NCBI GenBank assembly: GCA_963082975.1
Contig: OY720348.1
Location: 70,643,719-70,707,718, forward strand
Length of the DNA stretch: 64,000 nucleotides
From: Labia minor
Taxonomy: Eukaryota; Arthropoda; Insecta; Dermaptera; Spongiphoridae
Direction of reading: 5' to 3'
Part shown: positions 13,480 through 23,383 of the stretch, in pieces
Layout: every line of letters begins with the position of its first letter
Numbering within the stretch: the stretch's first letter is position 1
The notes under the pieces: generated by a model
Databases searched by the model: none
Told to the model about the DNA's origin: nothing
Seen by the model: the letters and a program-made list of their open reading frames with translations, nothing else
Position numbers and translations under genes: made by a program

Positions 13480-16107
13480 AATATATAAATAGTATATATA
13501 TATATATCAAAAAAGATTTACCCGTTACTCTGCTTCCAAGCTTTAGGAGTGCGTTCTCTCAAATTTTTACGCACTCCACAGGCCTCTTCAAATTGATTAT
13601 ATATCATATTAATAAGCTTTTGGTGGGTTCGGCCTCTATGATCAAAAGAAGGAATTGTATCATGAAGGTCCCCTAAAATAAAAAAAAAAAAATAAATAAA
13701 TAAAAAACAACAGTGAAATATTAATTTGCTCATTATAGACCTGATTTCACAGAAACTCCAATTTTTTTTTAACAAACATATTCAAAAATTTGCAATTATT
13801 ATTTTTTTTATAATTTTTATTGTAACTCCACTCTTCCATTTTTACTATCTTGCCAGAGATCATGCAAATTTTCGATGTCGAGATTTTGATGTTTTTATAC
13901 GTTTTGAAGGTCCCTGAGTCATTTTCACTAAGGTTGAGAAAAAGGTCTGTGTGTGTGTATATGTGTGTATGTAAGTGTGTATGTAGACAAGATTACGCAA
14001 AAAATTTTCCTAATGTTTTATACTATATTATATATCTACATATAAGTAATCTATTCATAATAAAGACTATAGTCTTTTCTTATTCTCCTGAATCATTTTG
14101 TCTAATCTATTTATTATTATTTTTTTTACTATCTCGCCAGTATTGCGATCACTAAAATTTTCGATGTCGAGATTTTGATGTTTTTATACGTTTTGAAGGT
14201 CCCTGAGTTATTTACACGTTTTCATTTTTTTCCCTCTAAACTGACCTTAAAAATAAAGATATATGTTTGATAGTTTTTGACATGATTAAAAATTGTATAA
14301 AACTGCTATATATAGTTTCAGTTTGATTGAATCGCTAAAAGTACCGGAATTAATTTTTTAAATTTTTAAATTTTGACTTTTAACTTAATGTCAAGGTTTT
14401 AAATTTAAATTTAATTTATGTTAATTAATTAATTTAATTGAATAACAATACTATACCGTAAATTTAAATTTTTTTAATTAATTACCCCAATTCATTTATA
14501 TTTAATTTATAATTTATATAATTATTTAAATTTAATTTATATATAATATATGTTAATTAATCCAATTCAGATGTAGCTCAACCGGAAGTGGGTTTTCATT
14601 TTTTTCCTCTAAAGTGACCGTAAAAATAAAGATATATGTTTGATAATTTTTCCCATGATTAAAAATTGAATAAAATTGCTATATATAGAATTTCAGCTTG
14701 ATTGAATCGCTGAAGGTACCAGAATTAATTTTTTAACATTACAAATCTCACGCACCAACACGTGACGTGGTGCCATCAACAAAGAGCCAAACATGCACTG
14801 GTTTAATAAATATTATTTATTAACTTTAATTTATAGTTTATAATTAATTAAATTTAATTTAAATAATAATATATATAGCACTTTTTGTTTTTTTTCCTCT
14901 AAAGTGACCATAAAAATAAAGATATATGTTTGATAGTTTTGACATGATTAAAAATTGTATAAAACTCCTATATATAGAATTTCAGCTTGATTGAAAGTAC
15001 CGGAATTAATTTTTTAACACTGCAAATCACGCGCCATCAACAAAGAGCCAAACATGCTGCTAGTTTAATAAATATTATTCATTAATTTTAATTTATAATT
15101 TATAATTAATTAAATTTAATTGAAATTTAATATATTATGTTATTTTATCTAATTCAAATTGCGAGATAATCGAGTGGAGACACTCCAGCTTATTTTAATT
15201 AACATATTCAAAAATTGCAATTACTATTTTTTTTTATTTTTATATGAAATATTTAAGGGAGTTAAAGTATTTACAAGTCTGGAGAGCAACTCGTTTGCTT
15301 CCCATCTTCGTAGTCCAAGGTTCAAGTCCCGGGTTTGCCAAGGGAATTTCTCTCATCTATTGGAACGAGATCCACTCAACCTACGTAATCAATACTGGGA
15401 GGCAACTTGAATTAAAACAAAATAAGACGATAAAAGTGGAGTGGATATGTTGTACTGATCACACATAATCTCTACCCTGCGCTGTCCTTGTGTAAAATGT
15501 TCAAAAAAGTATTTTCATTGATGCAGTGGCATGGACTTATTGACTATTAATTTTGGATCTAATAAAATGAATAATGATTACATAGTAATCATTACATACT
15601 AAAAGAATGTATGTAGAATGTTATTACTTACCTAGAAAAATTGATTTCACGTTAGGCCTGTTTAAATAATCCAAGTCCGGAGCACATTCCTCCACATTCT
15701 CCTAAATAAAATAATATATCCACATTTTAATATATAATAATGGCCTCTTAATTCAGAGATTACCCCAATATTTTATATGGTATAAATCAGGGGTGGGCAA
15801 ATACTTTTAAACGCGGGCCAATGTGTAAAATTTTCAAAATGTCTCCCGGGCGAAAACACCAAACCGGGACATTTGTAGAAAAAATTTACCTTTTTATAGA
15901 GCCATATTGAATGAAAGATCGAAATAAGAGCCAAACTTTTTCAACGGGCCGGATAAAATAAGTAAAAGGGCCGGATCCGGCCCGCGGGCCGGCTTTTGCC
16001 CACCCCAGGTATAAATGATTATTTTTCAAAATAAAAAAAAATACCTCTATTTTTTGTTCGATTACTTTATCCAACTCCTCTTTCACTACATGCGGTGGTA
16101 CAGGCAT
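1955..16107 (-). CDS. Ankyrin-repeat protein, 11 exons, 3' end missing
   Basis: Eleven exons join in frame with GT-AG boundaries and matching phases: 16045-16107, 15632-15701, 13522-13672, 13297-13435, 13066-13210, 11452-11603, 9061-9198, 8903-8998, 7399-7588, 4452-4626 and 1955-2087. They give 484 codons from the ATG at 16107. About 150 N-terminal residues match no family I know and contain no clear signal or membrane segment. About ten degenerate ankyrin repeats follow, with motifs such as TPLTEA, ETPLTIASYKGN, HTPLMEAILGGH and KTALYYAANEG. Ankyrin repeats mediate protein binding; the partner is unknown. Many introns fall near the end of a repeat (for example LIKAG|ANIH across 7399/4626). 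Two introns are only 86 bp; the others are swollen by transposons. The last exon ends in phase 0 with a good donor (GTAATATG), so more exons must exist, probably beyond position 1. The joins are inferred from splice consensus and frame, without transcript evidence. Confidence 0.85.
2345..2545. mobile_element. hAT-like MITE relic
   Basis: Starts near GGATAAAGGGGCGGG and ends near CCCTAGAACCGGCCCT. It is homologous to the better-bounded element at 42616-42909. The target duplication is not clean here. It lies in the last identified intron of the ankyrin gene. Confidence 0.55.
2680..3313 (-). repeat. Family C noncoding repeat, inverted copy
   Basis: Begins AAGTTGACCTGTGGCCAGG and ends TCGTCGGTCGGTA. 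Inside are two perfect TGACGTCA octamers (2868-2875 and 2888-2895), a GTCC/GTCT microsatellite and the core GATTTTGATGAAATTTGGTA (here in reverse complement). It has no protein-coding potential that I trust. Other long copies lie at 9710, 19455, 21391 and 51874. Confidence 0.85.
3421..4013 (+). repeat. Family C noncoding repeat, diverged copy
   Basis: Opposite in orientation to the copy at 2680-3313 and about 108 bp from it, so the two could form a large hairpin. It keeps only one TGACGTCA octamer (3823-3830); the spacer and second octamer are missing. It ends with CAGGTCAACTTA. Confidence 0.8.
4870..5548. mobile_element. hAT-like MITE with 8-bp target duplication
   Basis: Inverted termini CAGTGGCGTACCTA and TAGGTACGCCACTG are flanked by the exact 8-bp repeat AGTAACGA (4862-4869, 5549-5556). 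The ends are GC-rich (CCGGGCGGC) and the interior is AT-rich with no intact transposase. It sits in the ankyrin intron between exons 4452-4626 and 7399-7588. Confidence 0.9.
5605..5748 (+). repeat. 72-bp tandem pair, Penelope-terminus-like
   Basis: Two adjacent 72-bp units (5605-5676, 5677-5748), each containing GCGACTGCAGAAGTAGCAAT and then CGAAACGTTGTGT in unit 1 or CGAACCGTGT in unit 2. The same CGACTGCAGAA...CGAAAYGTTGT module flanks the Penelope-like element at 27.5-28.7 kb, so this is probably a solo fragment of such a terminus. A short (TAATG)n run follows at about 5875-5895. Confidence 0.65.
6240..7125. repeat. Two copies of a GACA-microsatellite repeat (family G)
   Basis: Segments near 6240-6385 and 6900-7125 share a pattern. 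A CGGWCAGACAGACA run is followed by CATGAAAAATTCTAAASTCACTTTTGG and later TTCTGAGCAATGTGCAGACA, ending in a TA-rich tail. A related piece in reverse orientation is near 26370-26500. The sequence between the two copies is AT-rich without genes. All of it is ankyrin intron. Confidence 0.6.
7742..8722. mobile_element. hAT-like nonautonomous element with TTTACCGGTAAA subterminal repeats
   Basis: The ends are related inverted sequences, GGAATGTAAATTTACC on the left and GGTTTACATTCC on the right. Both ends carry clusters of ACCGGTAA/TTACCGGT palindromes. The interior is AT-rich with no recognisable transposase. The target duplication is unclear. It lies in the ankyrin intron between exons 7399-7588 and 8903-8998. 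Confidence 0.65.
9429..9535. mobile_element. Short mariner foldback MITE
   Basis: A palindromic derivative of the mariner at 1480-1902. The arms, GTGAAAAGTTTCCGGCCTGA and its near complement, are separated by an A-rich loop. TA lies at both edges (9427-9428 and 9536-9537). Confidence 0.8.
9595..10815. repeat. Tandem ~320-bp unit, first copy interrupted by family C
   Basis: Unit 1 (about 9595-9709 plus 10328-10470) and unit 2 (about 10500-10815) share GGCTGTGCCCCRTCGAAGAT, ACTAAATRCTGGAWAGAA and AATCACGAGTTAAATCGTT. Unit 2 has the uninterrupted join GCGAAAAAAAACTAAATAC, so it acts as an empty site for the family C insertion in unit 1. Confidence 0.7.
9710..10327 (-). repeat. Family C noncoding repeat, full-length-like copy
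   Basis: Runs from AAGTTGACCTGTGGCC to TCGTCGGTCGGTAAAAA. It has paired TGACGTCA octamers at 9898-9905 and 9918-9925 and an expanded GGACGGAC/AGAC run at 10198-10232. Comparison with the empty site near 10615 places its ends in an A-run, with a short A/T target duplication at most. Confidence 0.85.
10906..11295. mobile_element. hAT-like MITE (CGGTTTTCAACC terminus)
   Basis: The left end CGGCGGTTTTCAACCTGTGG and right end GTTGGAAACCACTG are inverted and flanked by the exact 8-bp repeat CTATAACT (10898-10905, 11296-11303). The terminus resembles Charlie-type hAT MITEs. The interior contains a repeated segment with CAATATGGTTCTAAAAAAA and no intact ORF. Confidence 0.9.
11836..12050 (+). repeat. 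Family A repeat, diverged copy
   Basis: Shares CCTTAAACGTACGTATTAA, CGAAAGACAGAAAAGTATRGCC and the GAGTCGCGGCTCGGT hairpin region with copies at 20223, 23384 and 30165. It lies in the ankyrin intron between exons 11452-11603 and 13066-13210. Confidence 0.65.
12402..12790. mobile_element. hAT-like MITE (TGGCGGATTAA terminus)
   Basis: The left end GTGGCGGATTAA and right end TTAATCCGCCTCTG are inverted, with GC-rich GGGCGG/CCGCCC next to both. The element sits inside a TA microsatellite, so the 8-bp target duplication cannot be read. Confidence 0.75.
13836..15195 (+). repeat. Family B repeat cluster, three tandem 3' halves
   Basis: Starts near TTTTTACTATCTTGCCAGAG, passes a GT-rich microsatellite (13948-13982), then repeats a 3' module three times (about 14222, 14598 and 14888). 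Each module begins with a TTTTTTCCTCTAAAGTGACC-like stretch and contains GATATATGTTTGATAGTTTT. It ends GAGTGGAGACACTCCAGCT. One CACGTGACGTGG block lies at 14759. It fills most of the ankyrin intron between exons 13522-13672 and 15632-15701. Confidence 0.75.
15250..15510 (+). mobile_element. tRNA-type SINE
   Basis: Contains a B-box-like GGTTCAAGTCCCGG (near 15318), then GCCAAGGGAATTTCTCTC and a TGTACTGATCACACATAATC segment. It is related to a second SINE at 36764-37050 and an inverted one near 45680-45905. The A box is weak. It lies in an ankyrin intron. Confidence 0.6.
15788..16008. mobile_element. hAT-like MITE in the first ankyrin intron
   Basis: The inverted ends CAGGGGTGGGCAAA and TTTGCCCACCCCAG are flanked by the exact 8-bp repeat GTATAAAT (15780-15787, 16009-16016). 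It is 221 bp, GC-rich near the right end (GGCCCGCGGGCCGG) and noncoding. It makes up most of the 343-bp first intron. Confidence 0.92.
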
Positions 16108-16119
16108 ATTTTAGAATAT

Positions 16120-16328
16120 TAATAAAATTATTTAAAAAAAAAAGAATGTATTTTGCCAATAGTGATATTTGAAATGAAGAATTCACTTAATAATACTTTT
16201 TTTTAAAAAAAAACTATATATAAATTAAATAATTTATTGATATTAATAATTATTTCGCAAAATAAATCTAAATATAAAACATTAAGATTATTTTTATCTT
16301 TCATTTAAAATATTAAAGGTACTTATAT

Positions 16329-16360
<32 letters not shown>

Positions 16361-16380
16361 CTTGAATAAAATAAACATAA
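16120..16380. other. AT-rich upstream region of the ankyrin gene
   Basis: Immediately upstream of the presumed ATG at 16107. It contains A-runs and a TA microsatellite (16339-16361). No TATA box or initiator can be picked out reliably in this composition. Confidence 0.35.
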
Positions 16381-16394
16381 TATTCTATTTAGAT

Positions 16395-17356
16395 CAGGGG
16401 TGTCTAAACTGTGGCTCCCGGGCCGCAAACCCTTTTGCGGCCCAAACAGAAATTATGAAAATATTTAAATTTAATTAATATTTAATTCAATATGGTTCTA
16501 AAAGAAAAAAGGTAAAATGATTTTGGTATTAGACTTTTCCAACTTTTTACTATCTCGCCAGAGATAGTATTGCGATCACGAAAATTTTCGATGTTGAGAT
16601 TTTGATGTTTTTATACGTTTTGAAGGTTCCTGAATCATTTTCACTAAGGTTGAGAAAAATGTCTGTGTGTGTGTGTGTATGTGTGTGTGTATGTGTGTGT
16701 GTATGTATGTAGGCAAGATTACGCAAAAACGGTTTGAGCTAGAATGATGAAATTTGGTACATGGACATTATTCAAAATTCATAGTTTTCTATCAACTTTT
16801 GAGAAATGTAGCTCAACCGGAAGAGGGTCATTACCTACAACGTTTTGATTTTTTTTCCTCTAAAGTGACCGTAAAAATAAAGATATATGTTTGATAATTT
16901 TTCACATGATTAAACATTGTATAAAACTGCTATATATAGAATTTCAGCTTGATTGATTCGCTGAAATTACCAGAATTAATTTTTTAACACTGCAAATCTC
17001 ACGCGCCAACACGTGACGTGGTGCCCTCAACAAAAAGCCAAACATGCGCTGGTTTAATATTTATTATTTATTATTTATAATTTATAATTAATTAAATTTA
17101 ATTTAGATATAATATATTATGTTATTTAATCCAATTCAAATTGCGAGATAGTCGAGTGGAGACACTCCAGCTAATTTAAATTTTACAATATGGTTCTAAA
17201 AAAAAAGGTAAAATGATTTTGGGATTAGACTTTTCCAACTTTTTTAAATTTTTCAATATGGTTCTAAAAAAAAAAGGTAAAATGATATTTATGTGCGGCC
17301 AAGCATATTTTTTTTTGCAATGTGTCCATCGAATGGTCATAGTTTAGACACCCCTG
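16395..17356. mobile_element. hAT-like MITE with nested family B copy
   Basis: Perfect inverted ends CAGGGGTGTCTAAACT and AGTTTAGACACCCCTG are flanked by the exact 8-bp repeat ATTTAGAT (16387-16394, 17357-17364). A family B copy (about 16548-17171) is nested inside, with CACGTG at 17010-17015. The hAT-derived part has repeated CAATATGGTTCTAAAA segments similar to those in 10906-11295. Confidence 0.9.
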
Positions 17357-17664
17357 ATTTAGATAGTAGTAAAGCCTCTCACTAATATCTTGAATATTAA
17401 AGATAAATCGAAACTTGTTATTATTAATAAAATTTTATGTTTTAATAAAATGGAATTTAAGTTTAATATAGGAATATTACATTTTATAAATTTTACACTA
17501 CATTTACATTTTTTGGAAAATAGTTTTCATTGAAATTTTTGTAGTTTAAGTGCAATGCCGGTTGCCTAACGGCAGGCGCCTATATTTTGTCATAGAATTT
17601 TTTAAAAAAATAAAAAAATTGTCATTATTTTGTAAAATTTCTCAATTATTATAATATTATATTA

Positions 17665-18316
17665 TCGAAAATTTTCGATGTCGAGATTTTGATGTTTTTA
17701 TACGTTTTGAAGGTCCCTGAGACAATTTCACTAAGGTTGAAAAAAATGTCTCTGTGTGTATATATATGTATGTGTGTGTGTAGACAAGATTACGCAAAAA
17801 CGGTTTGAGCTAGAATCATGAAATTTGGTACACGGGCATTATTCAAAATTCGTAGTTCTCTATCAACTTTTGAGAAATGTAGCTCATTTGAAAGAGGACC
17901 TTTACCTACAACGTTTTGATTTTTTTTTCTCTGAAGTGACCGTAAAAATAAAGATATATGTTTGATAGTTTTTCACATGATTAAAAATTGTATAAAACTG
18001 CTATATATAGAATTTCAGCCTGATTGAGTATCTAAAAATACCGGAAATAATTTTTTAAATTTTGACTTTTAAATGAATGTAAAGATTTTAAATTTAAATT
18101 TAATATATGCTAATTAATTAATTGAATTGAATAACAATACTATACCGTAAATTATATTTGATAGGTTTGTCATCAACAAAGAGCCAAACATGCGCTGATT
18201 TAATAAATATTATTTATTAATTTTAATTTATAATTAATTCAATTTAATTGAAATATAATATATGTTATTTAATCAAATTGAAATTTGCAAGATATTCGAG
18301 TCGAGACACTCCAGCT
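17665..18316 (+). repeat. Family B noncoding repeat
   Basis: Shares ATTTTCGATGTCGAGATTTT at the left, a TGTGTGT run, ACGCAAAAACGGTTTGAGCT, and an end that reads GCAAGATATTCGAGTCGAG and then ACACTCCAGCTTATT. There is no ORF of note. Upstream (17365-17660) I see only AT-rich sequence. Confidence 0.75.
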
Positions 18317-18361
18317 TATTTCTATTTGCTTGTTTACTAGCGTTATTCAGTTCAGTGTATG

Positions 18362-18530
18362 CCCAGGTGGTAATAAACCTGGACAAGTATTTAACGTAGA
18401 CGAAACACGGCTTTATTGGAAGCAAATGCCTGATCGCACATTTATTTCAAAAACGGAAAAATCTTCGCCTGGTTATAAAGTGTTTCACGATAGAATTAAC
18501 TCTGCTGCTTGGTGCAAATACCACCCGTAG
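18362..18530 (+). pseudogene. Tigger/pogo-type transposase fragment
   Basis: An open frame reads FNVDETRLYWKQMPDRTF, then SKTEKSSPGYKVFHDRI. This matches the start of the DDE_1 catalytic domain of Tigger/Jerky-type transposases, where the first catalytic Asp sits in the (V/C)DET motif. Only about 56 residues remain before a stop, with no upstream DNA-binding domain and no downstream catalytic residues. It directly abuts the end of a family B copy, so it is probably a relic inside a composite insertion. Confidence 0.8.
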
Positions 18531-18869
18531 ATGATTTTTATAATAGATTTCATAAGAACTGAGCAATTATTTTAGTTTAATATGTTTATTTACTTTTTGG
18601 TTGCCAAGCACAATACAAAAACATAAACGTAAACATTCAATAGATAAAAACAATCAACAATATATTATGATAAATATATACATCAATTTTAACCTAAAAC
18701 CATTTTTAATATAATATATTTTTCCGAAAATCCAACGCCTTTTAAAAGACTTAATACAAATCAATTACTTGTCATATGGAGATCCAACAAGAAAGCATGG
18801 ATGACTAAAGTTACTTTTGAGGATTGGTTCAAAATCACTTGAGATTAAAGCCATTTAATACAATTATTA

Positions 18870-19235
18870 CAAGTTTTATACAATTTTTAATCATGTGAAA
18901 AATTATCCAACATATTTCTTTATTTTAACGAGCAGTTTAGAGGAAAAAAAATCAAAACGTTGTAAGTAATGACCCTCTTGAGCTGAATTTCTCAAAAGTT
19001 GATAGAAAACTATGAATTTTGAATAATGTCCATGTACCAAATATCATCATTCTAGCTCAAACCGTTTTTGTGTAATCTTGTCTACATACATACACACACA
19101 CACACAGACACACACAGACATTTTTCTCAACCTTAGTGAAAATGATTCAGGAACCTTCAAAACGTATAAAAACATCAAAATCTCGAAATCGAAAATGTTC
19201 GTGATCACAATACTATCTCTAGCGAGGTAGTAAAA
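18870..19235 (-). repeat. Family B noncoding repeat, inverted fragment
   Basis: Reverse orientation. Contains ATTTTTAATCATGTGAAAAA, the CA microsatellite (19088-19120), CAAAACGTATAAAAACATCA and a terminal CGAGGTAGTAAAA. The stretch 18531-18869 is AT-rich, with nothing recognised. Confidence 0.7.
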
Positions 19236-19454
19236 ATTTGTAACCGATCCCATTGAATTTGTATGAATTTGTACTAGAATAATTGATTCTTTATACGGCT
19301 TTTCGATAGATAATGTCCACGAAACTTGGCCGTAAAGCGAGGTATGGGTGTACATAATTTTTAATGGATTTAAAACAAATTTTATACTACGTTTGTAAAG
19401 AATGAGAAATCGTATAATGATTAACTTATCTTAGTCTTTATTGTAGGTATATTT

Positions 19455-20096
19455 TTACCGACCGACGATAGTAAGGGAGGTATTGTTTTCACACCAAATT
19501 TCACATGTGGAGATTTTTACATATCTCCACGAATCATGCATTTTCTAAACAGAAAAAAGTATTTTTAGCATGATGTCTGTCCGTCCGTATGTCCGTCCGT
19601 CTGTCCGTCCGTATAGATGTGTACAGGCTGAACGGCTCAACCGATTTTGATGAAATTTGCTATATTTACTTAATGCATCAGTGGGATGAATTGATCAACT
19701 TTTGGTGCAATTCCGGAAACCGGAAGTGGTAGTATTAGCGATCGACGATAGGAAGGAAAGGGTTATTTTCACACCAAAGGAGATTTTTTTATATATCACC
19801 ACGAATCATGCACTTTGTATTGGTTTTATCCTCGAGAAAAATCATATTTATTAGTTTTTTCTTGATTTAAAATTATATGACGTCATCCAGCCATTCATGA
19901 CGTCACAGCCTGGTCTTGCATATATATTATAAATAAAATAAAATTAAAAATGTTTATATTTATTATTTATGTATCCATATCTGTTTTTTATTACATTAAT
20001 AGATATATGAAAATTATTTGAAATTGTTTCTGTAGCTGGAAATTAATTTATTTCAAACAGTCGGTCGGTTCGGACCTGGCCACAGGTCAACTTATT
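19455..20096 (+). repeat. Family C noncoding repeat, full-length-like copy
   Basis: Begins TACCGACCGACGATAG-like and ends CCACAGGTCAACTTAT. Paired TGACGTCA octamers lie at 19878-19885 and 19898-19905. It is nearly identical to the copy at 51874-52524 over its length, which suggests recent amplification. Confidence 0.85.
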
Positions 20097-20222
20097 TTAA
20101 ATTTGTTTCACCCTTGAAAGACAAATATTTCAAAAAACCATCTCATTTGTATATTATTAACAATTAATAATTTTTTTTATATATAGTCATTTTTATTATT
20201 TTTTTTTTATATCATATTTTAG

Positions 20223-20440
20223 CCACTGCTCGGTCAATAAAAAAAATGATTCCTTATTATCGGGTTTGGCTGATAATATTAATACTTGGTTCACCTAGCC
20301 CCGCCGCTCAAATAATTTAAATTTAAAAGAACATAAATTAAAAAAAAAATAATCATAAAAAATACAGCACTTGAACGACCCTATTAATGCACTGAAAGAC
20401 AAAAGTATGGCCTGTGGATATAACATAATATATATTTCGT
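20223..20440 (+). repeat. Family A repeat
   Basis: Contains TGATTCCTTATTATCGGGTT, TTGGTTCACCTAGCC and ACTGAAAGACAAAAGTATGG. It borders the left arm of the zinc-finger duplication. Confidence 0.65.
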
Positions 20441-20853
20441 AATTTTATTTCAAGCTTTACACGTCTGATCGGACACACAAGGGACGGAAGGACAGACATC
20501 ATGCGAAAAATACTTTTTCCAGTTAACAAAATGGATGATAAAAATCTCCACAAGTTTAATTTGGTGTGAAAACAATATGTACCTTCCCTTCCTATCGGTC
20601 GGTACAAATGTAATTTGTCGACTACAGCGCCATCTAACAATAATAAGAGTAAAAACACATAAGGTTTCCGGAAGTCAAATTTGCGTGTCACCCATCTGCT
20701 TGCTATCTTAAAGACAAATATTTGGTTGTTATTTTAATTGTAAATCCAAATCCAAATTTAAAACGTTTCTATCACAGACCATCTGGTTGATATTATTTAT
20801 TACCTAATACCAAGTATATATTATATAATTGATAATACATTGATCAATTAAAA

Positions 20854-21057
20854 ATGGATCTTGATTCCCAAGAAGACAGAAAATTTCCAATATATATAGG
20901 TTAGTTTTTATATCTGTTTTTTACTTTCCCGCATACTTCGTATAAGGGAAGTATTGGAATCGTCAAAAATTTCGACTTCGAGATTTCGATAGATCTTGAC
21001 GTTTTAGACCTCCCTGACTCGGAAAATTCCATTTTTCGAATTATGTCTGTGTGTGTG

Positions 21058-21088
<31 letters not shown>

Positions 21089-22949
21089 TGTCTGTAAGCA
21101 AATTATCTCAAAAGCTAATCAAGCTAGGACTTCGAAATTTGGTACACCGATATTATTCACAGTTTGTAGATTTCTATCAAAATTTCGTCAAAATCGGTTA
21201 ACCGGAAGTGGTACTTTACCTACACTGGTTGCGTTTACCTTTCAAGTAAAGTACCAGTTTGCTTCGAGATATTTGCTTCATATTTTGTATATAGATTTAA
21301 AAATATGAAAAAAATTGAGATACCAAATTTCATCATGATCTGACTACCGGAAGTGACATTTTACCTATACAAGTAGCGTTTCTTTTTTACCGACCGACGA
21401 TAGTAAGGGAGGTATTGTTTTCACACCAAATTTCACCTATGGATATTTTTAGGTACATATCTCCACAAATCATGCATTTTCTTAACAGAAAAAAGTATTT
21501 TTAGCATGATGTCTGTCCGTCCGTCCGTGTGTCCGTCCGTCTGTCCGAACGTCCGTATAGATGTATACAGCCTGAACGGCTCAACGGATTTTGATGAAAT
21601 TTGGTATATTTACTTAATACATCAGTAGGATGAATTGATCAACTTTTAGTTCAAATCCGGAAACCGGAAGTGCTAGAATTGCCGATCGAAGAGAGGAAGT
21701 GAAGGGTTATTTTCATATCAAATTTCACGTGAGGACATATCTCCACGTGTTATGCACTTTGTATTGGTTTTATCCTCGAGAAAAATCATCTTCATTAGTT
21801 TTTTCTTAATTTAAAATTATATGACGTCACCCAGCACTTCATGACGTCACAGCCAGCCCTTATATATTATAAATAAAATAAAATTAAAAATATTTATATT
21901 ATATCCATATCTGTTTTTTTTTTTACATTTAAAATATCAGTTAACCGGAGCACTTTATTACATTCTAAATATTCATTCACAACTCTTTATACCTATTTAT
22001 ATGCGGGAAAGTCTAGGGGAGGACACTCCCGCTTATTTCATCTAAAGTAATGTTAATTGTCACTAAAATTATTTTTTTTAATATTATTTGTAACGATATT
22101 ATTCCTTAAATTCAATTATAAAAATATAATGATTTAAAATAACGAAAACACTTCTTTTTTTTAGGTCCACTATATTCTTGTGTATATTGTCATATGAATT
22201 TTATAAATGAGGGATTTTTATCGAAACATTTAAGAAAATGTTTTCATCATAAAATATTTTCAATTTTCAAAAATGAGTTAAAATTCGAAAAGGTTACAGA
22301 GGAATATACAGACGAAAAATTTGAAGAAGAAACTGATTCAATCCATACAGAAGACAATTGTTTACAATGTAATTATTGCAAGAAGAAATTTAATTCGAAT
22401 ACTGATTTAGCTAAACATTTATTAATTCATACAAGAGAAAAACCATTTGAATGTAATGATTGTAAAAAGAAATTTAATTGGAAATCTCATTTAAATAGAC
22501 ATTTATTAATTCATTCAGGAGAAAAACATTTTGAATGTAATGATTGTAAAAAGAAATTTAATCGGAAATCAACTTTAAAAACACATTTATTAATTCATAC
22601 GGGAGAAAACCATTTTGAATGTAATTATTGTAAAAAAAAATTTAATCGGAAATCTGATTTAGCTAAACATTTATTAATTCATACAGGAGAAAAACCTTTT
22701 GAATGTAATTATTGTAAAAAGAAATTTAATCGGAAATCAAATTTAAAAACACATTTATTAATTCATACAGGAGAAAAACCTTTTGAATGTAATTATTGTA
22801 AAATGAAATTTATTCAGAAATCTGATTTAGCTAAACATTTATTAATTCATACAGGAGAAAAACCTTTTGAATGTTATTATTGTGAAAAAAAATTTAATCG
22901 GAAATCAACTTTAAATAAACATTTATTAATTCATATAGGAAAATATTGA
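20854..22949 (+). CDS. C2H2 zinc-finger protein, left copy
   Basis: Exon 1 (20854-20899, from MDLDSQEDRKFPIYI) ends in phase 1 at a GTTAGT donor. It joins exon 2 (22165-22949) after a TTTTTTTTAG acceptor, making codon G|GT. The product has 276 residues. First comes a C2HC-type finger (C-x2-C-x12-H-x3-C, CVYC...HLRKC), then an acidic linker, then seven classic C2H2 fingers joined by TGEKPF-like linkers. Such tandem fingers bind DNA in the nucleus; the target is unknown. Likely contact residues (-1,2,3,6) are STDK, WSHR, RSTT, RSDK, RSND-class RSNT, QSDK and RSTK. The frame ends early: a 5-base deletion relative to the repeat unit turns the next linker into IGKY-stop, and another finger is readable in a shifted frame just after. 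The paralogue is at 31000-31993. It could be expressed or could be a decaying copy. Confidence 0.85.
20926..22036. mobile_element. Nested repeat insertion in the left zinc-finger intron
   Basis: The paralogue's intron lacks this block, so its edges can be placed near TTTACTTTCCCGCATAC on the left and GCGGGAAAGT...CACTCCCGCTTATT on the right. The outer element resembles family B in layout (GTGTGTATGTATG run, then GAAATTTGGTACACC). A truncated family C copy (about 21391-21930, octamers at 21822-21829 and 21842-21849) is nested in it. Confidence 0.8.
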
Positions 22950-23380
22950 ATGTAATTATTGTAAAAATAAATTTAATCAGAAATCAAATTTAAATACACA
23001 TTTATTATTTCATACAGGAGAAAAACCTTTTATTTAACTTATAGTATTTATATTTACTATTTTATTTGCTCTATTAATAAATACATTATTACTAATTATC
23101 TATTACTTTTAAGAATCCTAGCATTTTATTATCCATATGTTAATTTATTTATATTATTCTAAAATATGACTATGATTCTTTCATTTTACTAATCTATAAT
23201 TGTAAATAAAAAACAAACTTTATAAAAATGCTTATTTTAATTCTTACACGAGAAAAGCATTTTGAATTTAATTTAATCACATTTAAATAGTCATTTACTA
23301 ATTCATACAGGTAAAAAGTTTTTTGGAATGAAATTATTGTGAAAAGAAAATTAATTATGTTTAACATTTCTTAATACATA
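22950..23380 (+). pseudogene. Decayed C-terminal zinc fingers of the left copy
   Basis: After the stop, 22947-23037 still reads as a finger in another frame (CNYCKNKFNQKSNLNTH), ending with a TAA after EKPF. Further finger fragments with stops and indels remain near 23250-23375 (AGAAAAGCATTTTGAATTTA, AATTCATACAGGTAAAAAG). The distal fragments are matched, equally decayed, at about 30546-30690 downstream of the right copy. The ancestral gene therefore had a longer finger array before it duplicated. Confidence 0.8.
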
Positions 23381-23383
23381 CTT

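Noticed and set aside
20353..20691. 112-codon minus-strand ORF
   Set aside because: Runs through a family A/C repeat junction; composition is that of the repeats.
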